A stretch of DNA of 64,000 nt, taken from assembly GCF_040054535.1 (NCBI RefSeq), contig NC_090793.1:20354001-20418000 (forward strand). The letters are read 5' to 3'. Below, one piece after another: positions 33,561 through 59,410 of the stretch. Position 1 is the first letter of the stretch, and each line of letters opens with the position of its first letter. Below the pieces are notes generated by a model. The model made no database searches and had not been told where the DNA came from. It was given only the letters and a program-made list of their open reading frames with translations. The position numbers and the translations under genes are program-made. The DNA is from Antennarius striatus. Its lineage: Eukaryota > Chordata > Actinopteri > Lophiiformes > Antennariidae.

Positions 33561-36500
33561 GGAGTCCAGGAATCGGTACCGGAGGGAGGACATCGATCCA
33601 CGCGCTTCCAACGGCTGATGGTGACGTCATACATTCAAACAATACACTAATTATTGAATTAATGTTCAATTATTAAATATTAATCATAAATTAACACATT
33701 ACTCGTTCAAACATTCACCAGATCCAGCGCACCGGTTTGAACCTGAGTGATTAGAAACACCTGTGGCGTGTTTTTACCTGGAGACACCTGTAGGACCTCC
33801 TCTCCTCAGGACTCCAGTCTCTCCCGTTTCTACTTTTAGGAATTCATTTTCAGGGATTTCCTTCTTTGTCCTTCTTTACTACAAAAAGTAGAAACTAATT
33901 TTTCATTCATCAGTCATTTTTATATCATAAACACAATCCCACCAAATTAATGGAGTCTTGAAGCTTTTGCCTCCAGAAATCAGTGTTTATTTTATTTACA
34001 TGCAGATATTTTTTATAAATAAACCTAAATTAACTTCCTAACGCAAAGGAATGATTAATGCTGTTTCGTCTTAATGTCTTATTGTGCTTCTATCAGAGTA
34101 AAATGACCATAAACTATCCAACGAGGGGCCGTTGGTGAAGTGAACTTTAAGTATAGCTTTAATGATTCATTTAATGTTCTTTACATCTGCGTTAATGGTG
34201 CCGTCTATGTCCTGGGTTTTTGCCCCTGATTCTGATTCTCATGACTTCTGTTGTATTTTTAGGCTCTGGTGAATTCAGAGTTAACTCAGGTGAGTCTGAT
34301 TCTATGGAGTGACAATAATCTGAATAATCCCTCATCCGTTGGTTTAATCTGAAGTCTCCCCTGCAGGAGATGATGCGTTCACTGACATCTGTTGGCTCCA
34401 CAGCTATCAGGAGATGCCTCTCTCCTCCCTGATGGACTGCAGATGCTCTTTGTGAAGCTCCTTAATCCTCAGAGGTGAAATGACCCCAAAAGTCAGGTCA
34501 CTCTTCTGTGTGTGAGTGAGTTATCAAGAAGAGGAGGAGGAAGAAGAAGAAGAAGGATCAATGACTCAGGTCAGTGACGCTTCAGCTTTTATAGCTGATT
34601 AAAACACTGAAATCAATACCAGTATTAATGATCAGGTGGATATTCAACATACAATAGGTCAGATTTTTCAAACTGAAGGTCAGAGCAGGATGAAGTGATG
34701 AAGAGTGATGAAGAGTGAGGGAGAGTGATGAAGAGTGATGAAGAGTGAGGCGCTGGTCTTTGGCCTCATAGAGTAGAATGGTGTGTTTTCCACAAACACC
34801 TTCAGTTCTCCTCCTGACGGCCCCCCAGGGATGGTTTAAAGTCTAACTGGTTGTTTTAGTGGTTCGGGGTTCACCAGTAAATCACACCCCATCACCGGGG
34901 CGCACACAGCCCCCCATTGTGAGGCGCTGCCGCAGCAGCATGGGGGTTACCCCCGGCTCTGATGCTATCAGTGTGGGAACGGGGAGGGAGGCTCTGGGGG
35001 GGGGTCTGAGGGTCCCACATGTCACTGATAGGAACAGCTGAAGGCAGTGGGGACAGACTGGAGGTGCAAGAGTGGAAAGAGAAATTCATGAATTTTCTTT
35101 AAAACAAAGGAAAGAAAAGATTAAAAATTAAAAATGACAAAATAAAGGACCAAAATATAGTTTTAGAAGCACAGGAATCTGCCTGAGCTGGAGTTAAACA
35201 CTAAATAAATGTCCTGCATACACATCTGACAAGTTTGCATCTCACCTTCTTTAAACAAAATATGAGAGAATTCCAAAATAAATCCTTCATCTAATAAGGT
35301 AAAACGACTAAAGCCACAAAGCAGCAGCATCACCGAAACACCCCGACGTACGTCTGAAACCAACAGATAACCAACGACCACCGACATCCTCTGCAGCGTC
35401 ACGTCTGGATCCACTCCGTTTGGATCACAAGAAATACGACATTAATGTCACAAAGTTCTCGTCTATTTAACTCCTGATAATAAACCTCTTTAATATTTCC
35501 TATACGTTCAGGCACCAGAAGATTTACAGCTTCACAAATATTGATATTCAAAAAGCAAAAGTTGGTAGGTTGTTTTTGTGTTCTGGGTGTATATTTTGAG
35601 GGTTTTTTTAAATGTTTTGTATTTTTTATATACTTTATATTTATGTATTTATTTTAGTAAAATAATTACCCCTCTTCACTTGCCCCTGTGAATTCTGGGC
35701 TTGACTAATGAATAAAACACCAACCTGACCAAACATTGGGGGTAAATGAAACTAGGTGATCCTGTCAGTCGCCCTCCTCTTCCTCCTCTTCCTCCTCTTC
35801 CTCGCCCTGACACCCTCCTCACCTGCCGCCCTGACCCCCCCTGCGGCCGGCGGCACAGTGTGGGCAGTGAAATGATCATCGTCATCATCAAACAGTGCGA
35901 AGGATTCCTTTCAACTGCTGGCATGAAAACATCTCAGGCCTGGGGGGGCGGGGATGGTGGTGGTGGGGGGGACAGAGGGATCGCTTAAACATCTCATCCA
36001 GCACTCCGTCCCCCCCTTTCTCCCTTTGAATCCCCCTTTACAGAGGGGTGGGCCCCCCCAGCTCTGCTCGCCTTTTGTCCCCCTCCCCAACAGCAGTTTC
36101 TGCTCCAGGAGCCTTAGACAAGGCCCCCATTAATTGTGGGGCTGTGTGGAATACACGCGGGACAAAGGGCCCAACAGAGGGTCCGGCCCCCAGACAAGGC
36201 TGGAAACAAGTGGTACAGGAATGCCCCCCCCCCGGCTGATGTCACTGAATACATTTACCTACCTCAGAGCGCATTCACTCCCCGCTTTGTTTTATTTGGA
36301 CAAAAAAAAAGAAGAGGAGGGGAGAGGTAGAAGAGGAGCTGGGGGGGGCTTGAGGATGGGAAATAAGTGGTTGTCGTGGTGACGCGCTGAATCAAAGATA
36401 TGGTGGAATCTGAGACGTGATTGGACGCCGTGTGCGATAAGAAAAGGTTCAGTACCTCCAGAGCGTTCAGGCCGTTTTCACGGCAATGAAGAGGTTAACT

Positions 36501-37109
36501 CTTCATCTCAAGTCAGCCCCCCCCCAGAGAGGACGGACAGCCATCTGTGCCCCAACGCCGCCGGCTCGGTCGATTAGATCTTCAACCTGCAGGCCAAGGT
36601 GACGAGATGAAGTCTGATTGAACTCCGGGTCCTGGCTCTGAAAGGCGTCCCAGCCGCTGCCTGATTGGAAACTGCCCTCAGAGGGGGGGGGGGGGGCTCG
36701 CTTTAATTTTTAAACCCCAGACATGAAAGTGTTTCCAAAGCACATTCAGGAGCAGAGAGTCTTTAAAGCTCTCGTTAGCATGTAGATTATATGCGTTTGA
36801 GTGAATTGTCCGAGTATCTACGTGTATTTACATGTTAATATGGTCAGGGACACCATCGTGGTGAAAAGGTGTCGGGGCTGGGGGGTTGGTTAACTGTGTA
36901 TTTTCACTCTGTGGCCCGTAGGAATGTGATTTCTTTGTGCTGTCAGGGTTCAAAAACATTCCTCTGAAGGCCAGCGGCGTTATGAACCCCGTCTGCAGAA
37001 GAACACCCGGGAGACGTCTGATCCTAGACGTTAATATAAGGTCGACTCGTCTCAGCACTAGATTTCACACCAGATCCAAACCGGGCAGCCGGATCTATAC
37101 CGGTTGGCT

Positions 37110-38800
37110 GATCAATACATGCAAGACAGAGAGACAGAGATGGAAGGACGTGCAGCAGGTTAGGGTGATTAAGGATAGGGATGGAAGTCTATTGACAGGT
37201 GCCAGTAGTGTGATGGGAAGATGGAAAGAGTACTTTGAAGAGCTGATGAACGTGGAAAATGAGAGGGAACAAAGACTAGAAGAGGTGACTGTTGTGGACC
37301 AGGAAGTAGTAAAGATCAGTCAGGATGAAGTGAGGAGGGCATTGAAGAGGATGAAGAGTGGAAAGGCAGTCGGTCCTGATGATATACCTGTAGAGGTTTG
37401 GAAGTGTCTAGGAGAGGTGGAGTAGAGTTTCTGACTGGGTTGTTCAACAGGATCTTAGATAGTGAGAAGATGCCTGAGGAATGGAGGAGAAGTGTGCTGG
37501 TGCCCATTTTTAAGAACAAGGGAGATGTGCAGAGTTGTGGCAACTACAGAGGAATAAAGCTGATGAGCCATACAATGAAGTTATGGGAGAGAGTAGTGGA
37601 AGCTAGACTAAGGGCAGAAGTGAACATTTGTGAGCAGCAGTATGGTTTCATGCCAAAACAGAGTACTACAGATGCAGTATTTGCTTTGAGGATGTTGATA
37701 GAGAAGTAGAGAGAAGGCCAGAGGGAGCTGCATTGTGTTTTTGTAGATCTGGAGAAAGATGATGACAGGGTGTCCAGAGAGGAACTGTGGTATTGTATGA
37801 GGAAGTCTGGAGTGGCAGAGAAGTATGTTAGAGCGGTGCAGGACATGTATGAGGACTGTAAGACAGTGGTGAGGTGTGTGTAGGTGTGACAGAGGAGTTC
37901 AAGGTGGAGGTGGGACTGCATCAGGGATCAGCTCTGAGCCCCTTCTTGTTGCTATGGTGATGGACAGGCTGACAGACCAGGTTAGACAGGAATCTCCATG
38001 GACTATGATGTTTGCAGATGACATTGTGATCTGCAGTGAGAGCAGGGAACAGGTGGAGGAGAAGCTAGAGAGGTGGAGGTTTGTCCTGGAAAGGAGAGGA
38101 ATGAAGGTTAGCCGCAGTAAGACAGAGTACATGTGTGTGAATGAGAGGGACCCAAGTGGAAGAGTGAGGTTACAGGGAGAAGAGATCAAGAAGGTGGAGG
38201 ATTTGAAGTACTTAGGGTCAACAGTCCAGAGCAATGGAGAGTGTGGAAAAGAGGTGAAGAAGCGTGTCCAGGCAGGATGGAACGGGTGGAGGAAAGTGTC
38301 AGGTGTGATGTGTGATAGAAGAGTTTCAGCTAAAATGAAAGGAAAGGTGTACAAAACTGTGGTGAGACCAGCGATGTTGTTTGGTCTAGAGACAGTGTCA
38401 CTGAGGAAAAGACAGGAGACAGAGCTGGAGGTAGCAGAGATGAAGATGCTGAGGTTCTCTCTGGGAGTGACCAGGATGGATAGGATCAGGAATGAGTCCA
38501 TCAGAGGGACAGCACATGTTAGAGGTTCTGGAGATAAAGTCAGAGAGGCCAGACTGAGATGGTTTGGACATGTCCAGAGGAGAGATAGTGAATATATTGG
38601 TAGAAGGATGCTGAGTTCTGAACCACCAGGCAGGAGGCCTAGAGGAAGACCAAAGAGGAGGTTTATGGATATAGTGAAAGAGGACATGAAGGTAGTTGGT
38701 GTGAGAGAAGAGGATGAGAAGACAGGGTTAGATGGAGGACACTGATTGGCTGTGGAGACCCTGAAGGGAAAAGCCCAGAGGAGAGGAAGAAGACACCAGA
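37110..38800 (+). mobile_element. RTE-type LINE, 5'-truncated and inactive
   Basis: Reverse-transcriptase remnants on the plus strand, in order: KSGKAVGPDDIPVEVWK, VPIFKNKGDVQSCGNYRGI, EQQYGFMPKQSTTDAVFALR, and the catalytic FADDIVICSES at about 38010. The C-terminal part has RNESIRGTAHV, RLRWFGHVQRRD and a PPGRRPRGRPKRRF stretch typical of RTE-clade elements. The 3' end, CTGAAGGGAAAAGCCCAGAG followed by a GA-rich tail, fits teleost RTE families. The endonuclease region is missing (5' truncation near 37110). The RT frame is broken at several points: the frame changes near 37425 and stops occur around 37708, 37880 and 37960. It is therefore a dead copy. The last 289-codon frame (37876-38745) is the longest intact piece. 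Confidence 0.88.
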
Positions 38801-40384
38801 TCCCAACCGGGACGCCGACCCCAGACGTCTGCTCCCCCCCCACGAGTGTGTTTGCTCTGGGGTTTATGGACCTGAAGATGCCCCATTCTTGCCACTCAAG
38901 ATGACTCACATGACCGGCGTTTTGGCCACTCAGGCTGTGAAAGCCGCCCGGGGGGGGGGGTGGGGGGTTTGGGGGGGGTGCCCTTTCAGCACTCAAGGAC
39001 CTCTGGCTGAGTCTCTGAGTCGCTGATGGAGGGATGTCCCCCCGCTTCACCTGCCGGCTTAGTCTTCATCACTTATGCACATAATCCCTGGTTAGTGCAT
39101 GTGATCCGGCGGCTCTGGGCCCCCCCCCCACGCCGCCCTGGCTCACATGCTTGCTGGGTGGCTCCTGGGTGACCATGGCAACCCTCATCTTCTCATGACA
39201 GTGGTGCTCTAAGTCCCTCTTCAGCCTCTGTTGGTCTTTCTCTGTCTGCTAAAGCCCCCCCTGTGTGTGCTTGGCTCAATCTGTGGCTCTCTGTCTCTTT
39301 TCTGGTCCAGAGGGGATTAGAACCGACAACCTCCATCAAACCTGCGTCAGTGCAGCTTAAAAATGAAGGCCTGATCTCGATTTAGTCTCAGTCTGAGATG
39401 TGAGATACACTTGTGCTCATCTTTTCAGCGAGGGAGGGGGTCACAGATCATCTTACCCCACAGCCCCAACCTTTAGTTGGCTTAAAGCTCTGGGTATCAG
39501 GGCCCTCCAGGGACAGTCGGAGAGCCAACGGGGCCACGCTGTGTTCCCCCCGCCCCCCCACACTAACAAGTGTCACAGTGATCCAGGCTCGTCCTCCCCC
39601 TGTGTGAACGCCGTGTGAGAGGCGGCTCCATCCATGCCCCCGCCACCTCCGCACAAGGCCCTCCATTGACTTCTAACCTGTTGAGGGCCGGCGGGGGACA
39701 AAGCCTGGGGGGGCGGGGCCCGTCCCTCCGACAAGCCTGTGAACAAACGTTAACACGGCTGCAACTGTCCACCCCTTGAATCACTGGATTTATTGACCAA
39801 CCACAGAGCCCATTCAGGCCTGGGGGGGGGCACTGATAAAGGATGGGGACCAGGATGGCACCGGGGCCTGGGGAGGGAGCCCATGCTCAGGGAGACCTGA
39901 CCTTTGTGACCTTTCAGCAGACATGGGTGCGTTCGCGTTGGCCGTGAAATGCGGCCGACCGTAAGCAAGCATCAGGTCGGCGTTGTGTCGGGCCCATCAA
40001 TCAAGACGAGGACCATCAATCAAGACGAGGACCGGACGAGTGTCCTGACGACAGGGCAAAAGCATGCGGAGAAAAGCCCCTGGAATAAGAGTTTCAGAGC
40101 CTCTGTGGCTATTAATTGTGAGCTGGTGGGGTCTCCCTGTGGGGAGGAGACGCTGGACAAAGACTGCGTGCAAACACAAAACCGTACGGCTGGAAGGAAA
40201 AGGAGATGAACCCCAAAATGTTTGCGACAGAAAACACGTCTGAGGACAAGCTGGAGGAAATCTTCTGCTGGCTGTGAGGAAGAAAGGCCCCCATCTGCTG
40301 CCCCACCCGCACAAAGGGGGTACAGACTGACACAAAAACACATATCGCTTTGTGGAGGAGCAACACTATCCTCCAAACGCCATC

Positions 40385-40388
<4 letters not shown>

Positions 40389-40464
<76 letters not shown>
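40389..40464. repeat. (CA)n microsatellite
   Basis: About 38 uninterrupted CA units. Confidence 0.97.
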
Positions 40465-40466
<2 letters not shown>

Positions 40467-41161
40467 TGTGTTTACCAAAAAGATGATCCACACAAGTCAG
40501 GGAGACGCGCATGAATTCATGACGCCTCCTCGTCCTCATCATGAATATTCCCAAAAAGGCTCTTCCCTGATCTGGGGGAGAGTCTTTTCTTTCTGGTACA
40601 AGCGAGGAGCCCCCTCCCTCATTCAGTCCCCCCTAAATCCACCCATTCACTGCCTCTGGGCCCTGATCTCCACATGAAATGATGGCCCTCTTTCTCCTCC
40701 ACACTCCCGCCTTAGAGCGCCCATATGCCAGCCAGCGAGGAGGCTGGGAAAGCCCATAATTGATCAGTAAGTCTTAGCTGAACAAGTGTGACCAGGGTCA
40801 GCCCCCCCACGGAGCACGCAAGAGGGGTTTGATACCCAGATTTATTAGAAAATCTAACGGGAGTTCTGCAGAGCAAACAGAGAGAGCAAACATATTCTAG
40901 AAATAAAAATAAGAATGAGAAAACATTAAAAACGCGTTCCCTTCAGTGTTGTTAGAGTCATAACTCAAGGGATTATCTTAACTCATTTCTCAACTTAATC
41001 CCATTTTCCCCCCTGAATTATAAAAATCTGTAAACAGCTACACAAAATAATGCATAAATTTCAAACATTAAAATTATTTGTTGTAAAATTGGCGTAGCAG
41101 CGTCTGAATGTTCTATTTTGATTGTCTTAAATAATTAGTTGAAGCATAGAGTTGTTACGAG

Positions 41162-41167
41162 TTTATT
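41162..41167 (-). terminator. Candidate poly(A) signal of atp13a3
   Basis: AATAAA on the minus strand about 620 nt after the stop codon. Another lies further down near 40840. The choice is uncertain. Confidence 0.3.
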
Positions 41168-41783
41168 TGAATTTAATTTCAGATATTGCTGAGTGTTGTT
41201 AAAAAAACAGCATTAAGATTTTCACAATTCATTTGATGGACAGGACAAGTTTTTTTTAAATTCTTTTCTAAACCAACACTGTTCCACAGGAAAAAGCAGC
41301 AGAATTTTAAAAACATAAAAACAAGCATTTAGTCAAAAATCACCCCCCAAAAACAAATTAAACCAAACTTTCCTTCAACCGTTTGACCTAAATCCTTTAG
41401 ATTTCAGCAGCCACTGATTATAGTAGATGGATGTATATTTTACTGTTTACTGCGTTCATAAGAAATATCACAACTGGTGTAAAGAGTGTGAAAGAATGAA
41501 ACTGTTTCATTCTTGTCAAAAGCAAGAAGTTTCTAGTCCTGATGCTAAAGTAGCTAGCATCTGTGGCTAACTTCACATTAAGAGCAGGTGAGAGCGCTAT
41601 TAGCATCTATCATTAGCAATCCCTGACGGAGGAGACTGGCTCAGCGAATCAAAGTGCAGATTTGAATCCTCCTTCTGATTGGAGGATTTAATGTAGGAGA
41701 AGTTGACAGTGTTCCTGAGGGCCCCCCAGCTGGGCGTGGCCCCTGAAGGCTCTCAGGTTTGGAGACTGTGGGTCCCGCTGGGG

Positions 41784-56537
<14,754 letters not shown>

Positions 56538-58138
56538 TCTGCCCAACGCCCCACAGCTGCAGGAGGAGGAGGAGGAGGAGGAAGAGGAGGTGGTGTCGAC
56601 TCGGCTCCACCAGAAACCTTCCTGCAGAAGCTGGAACCCTCCTGAAGGAAGGATCCCTGGATCTGGGTCGGCGACACCGACGCCTCCCGTTCAGTGAAAC
56701 ACAAAGCAGGAAGTGTGTGCTCTATTAAACAGGTTAATGTTCATTCATGGTGATAACGGGAGAAAACAACACCTGAGTGGATGACCCCCCCAGGTAAGGA
56801 GGTTAATGACTGACAGGTGAATCATGACAGGAGAAGGTGAGAGCTCCACCATCCTGTAAAAACCTCCATCTGCAGACCGTAACACCAGGTAAAGACAAAT
56901 CTGAAGTCTCTGGAGCGGAACCAACGCTGAACGCCTGTGACCTTCGACCTCTTGTTAACACCAGGTAGGACTCTATGAAACATTTTAGCTTCTAAAGATG
57001 ATGAAACCAAAGCTCAAAGTCCGTCGGGCAGACGACACTCAGCAGATCTCCACCGAGACCCGGACCTGTGTGTCAGGTGTTCATCTGTAAAGCATCTCAA
57101 TCTGGATTTTATTGGTTTATCTGGGGGGGGGGGTTACATCATGATCCATTCATTGTTCCCTGAGAAATAGACTTACTTTCATAATAAAACAGATTATCAT
57201 GAACCTTGACAATGGGTCTTGGGTTAGAACACAGTTAAAAACATCTAAAATAAAATATCCACACGATTTAAATGGTTTTTTGCTTATCCAGGAATCTTAA
57301 ACTGAGACAGGCTTGAGTTTACTGAATGTCAGAGGACGTGTGTCCTGTAGACGGAGCAGGAATGAAGCAGACTGTTAATCTGGATGTGTTTATTCTAATA
57401 TTTATCTCGTCTCTAATTTTCTTTGCTCTTTTCTCTCAATTCTCACTTTTTTGTTCTTATTCTGACTGTCGTTACGTTCTGAAACACAGCAGTAAAAATA
57501 ATAAAAGCAATTTATTTCCTCCCTTGGGGATCAATAAGGGAATGGGGGGCAGCTTCATGGTGAGGGGGGGGGGGGGGGGGGGCAGCAGGTCTTAGGGGGT
57601 TTGAGTTGACAGAAACATGAATGCAGCCAAACCACAGTTCAGTTTCAGTCGGAGTCTGACGGGATGAGATTTATTCCTGCAGCCACACAGAGTCCAAACA
57701 GAGCAGGTAAAGCCACTGGCTGCTCAACAACTATGTGAACAATCCTCACAGGCCCTGGGGGGGGGGGGGGGGGGTCAGGCCAATCTAGGATTTACAGCAG
57801 GGGTCCAGTAGTTATGCATAAATGACATTAAAATGATTTTTATCAGCCTTACAGAGAAGAATGGCTGAATCATTCCAGGAGAGCAGGTCCCCATAGAGAT
57901 CCTTTATGTTAATTAATGCAATCATGGCTTTGACAAATATTTATTGTCTTTAAACCGTCACAACGTCTACAATCAATGATTATTGATCTGACACCTGTGG
58001 AGACGGGTGAGAACGGAAAAAGAATTCTGATTAAAAGTTGTCAAACTTTTCACAGGCATCATACACACGTTATAAAGTCATCACCACCTCGCCTCTGTGA
58101 AGCCGTTACAACGTCTAAAGCAGCGCTGAACCACTTAC

Positions 58139-58262
58139 CGACGCGCCGCTCGCTGCATCACGGTGCTTTACGCGCTCCGACCGGATCGAACAGATCGACG
58201 GACACGGTGCCTACCGGACCGTCCCAAACCGGTCCGTTCAGGAGGAAGTGGGGAAACAGGAT
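58139..58262 (-). other. Putative 5'UTR exon of atp13a3
   Basis: A CpG-rich stretch ends on the minus strand in a strong donor, GCGCGTCG|GTAAGTGG, at 58138/58139. The first coding exon of atp13a3 (56537-56487) needs an upstream promoter, and this is the only CpG-rich piece with a matching donor. It contains no start codon that would extend the protein. The 5' boundary is unknown. Confidence 0.45.
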
Positions 58263-59040
58263 GTGAGGTCATCAGGGGAGTCATCAGGGGAGTCATCACG
58301 GGAGTCATCAGGGGAGTCATCAGAGGAGTCATGAGAGGAGTCATCAGGGGAGTCATCAGAGGAGTCATCAGGGGAGTCATCAGGGGAGTCATCAGAGGAG
58401 TCATCAGGGGAGTCACCAGAGGAGTCATCAGAGGAGTCATCAGAGGAGTCATCAGGGGAGTCATCAGAGGAGTCATCAGAGGAGTCATCAGAGGAGTCAT
58501 CAGGGGAGTCATCAGGGGAGTCATCAGGGGAGTCATCAGAGGAGTCATCAGGTGAGTCATCAGAGGAGTCATCAGAGGAGTCATCAGGGGAGTCATCAGA
58601 GGAGTCATCAGAGGAGTCATCAGGGGAGTCATCAGGGGAGTCATCAGGGGAGTCATCAGAGGAGTCATCAGGTGAGTCATCAGAGGAGTCATCAGAGGAG
58701 TCATCAGGGGAGTCATCAGAGGAGTCATCAGGGGAGTCATCAGAGGAGTCATCAGAGGAGTCATCAGAGGAGTCATCAGAGGAGTCATCAGGGGAGTCAT
58801 CAGAGGAGTCATCAGAGGAGTCATCAGAGGAGTCATCAGAGGAGTCATCAGAGGAGTCATCAGGGGAGTCATCAGGGGAGTCATCAGAGGAGTCATCAGG
58901 GGAGTCATCAGAGGAGTCATCAGGGGAGTCATCAGAGGAGTCATCAGAGGAGTCATCAGGTGAGTCATCAGAGGAGTCATCAGGGGAGTCATCAGAGGAG
59001 TCATCAGAGGAGTTATCAGGGGAGTCATCAGGGGAGTCAT
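58263..59040. repeat. 12-bp minisatellite, about 65 copies
   Basis: Unit GGAGTCATCAGA or GGAGTCATCAGG, nearly perfect over 778 bp. Three copies read TGAGTCAT, a perfect AP-1 site (58553, 58673, 58961); the others differ from it by one base. All six frames stay open ([12 protein letters not shown] and SHQR repeats), so the long ORFs here are not genes. Confidence 0.96.
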
Positions 59041-59117
59041 TACCGAACGCGGAGCATCTCCGGTAACCCAGCCACATTCCAGCTGAGCGGCTTTCCGGTG
59101 TGGAGACCGAGGCTCCC

Positions 59118-59158
59118 CCGGACCGAGGCCCCCCCGGACCGAGGCCCCCCCGGACCGA
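59118..59158. repeat. 15-16-bp repeat (CCCCCCGGACCGAGG)
   Basis: Three copies of CCCCCCGGACCGAGG in a CpG-rich patch beyond the 12-bp array. Confidence 0.8.
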
Positions 59159-59410
59159 GAAAGAACGCGTCAGTCAACAGGTGAGTTGGTTTAAAATCAC
59201 TTTATCTTCATCAGGAAATGACAACTGAGGGGAATGTTATTTTACACCACATGTCTCGTGAAGGTTAAGCTCTCACTATTGTTCTAATTCTGACGTAACA
59301 TCACGAGGTGTCACGTGTCTCCCATCACTTCTGGTTGACAGATTTTCACAACTTTGTACAGACTGAACTAAGAACCGGTGAACGACAGAAACATTTGTCC
59401 AGTCTTCACT

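Larger units (their letters stand above)
33561..41783. other. Non-coding spacer between hes1 and atp13a3
   Basis: This lies upstream of hes1 and downstream of atp13a3. The first part (33600-35700) is AT-rich, with short minisatellites at 34690-34750 (AGTGATGAAG) and 35767-35805 (CTCCTCTTCC). Between 35750 and 40800 unique blocks with multiple ACAAAG/CTTTGT words flank the LINE fragment. 40840-41640 is AT-rich with nothing recognised. No gene is supported outside the LINE. Confidence 0.55.
56538..59410. other. Region between atp13a3 coding exon 1 and the 3' end of the nucleolin-like gene
   Basis: Probably the first (5'UTR) intron of atp13a3 (56538-58138), then its promoter (58139-59180). The intron is AT-rich with two very long poly-G runs (about 57565-57582 and 57757-57774) and no ORF of note. 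The rest holds the 12-bp array and two short CpG-rich pieces. Confidence 0.5.

Noticed and set aside
37899-39050. A 383-codon minus-strand frame
   Set aside because: It is the antisense of the LINE reverse-transcriptase region plus flanking DNA; the sense strand carries the RT motifs.
58168-59184. Open frames of 210-290 codons ([20 protein letters not shown] repeats)
   Set aside because: They come from the 12-bp minisatellite, which has no stop in any frame. Overlap of three frames on two strands shows a repeat, not a gene.
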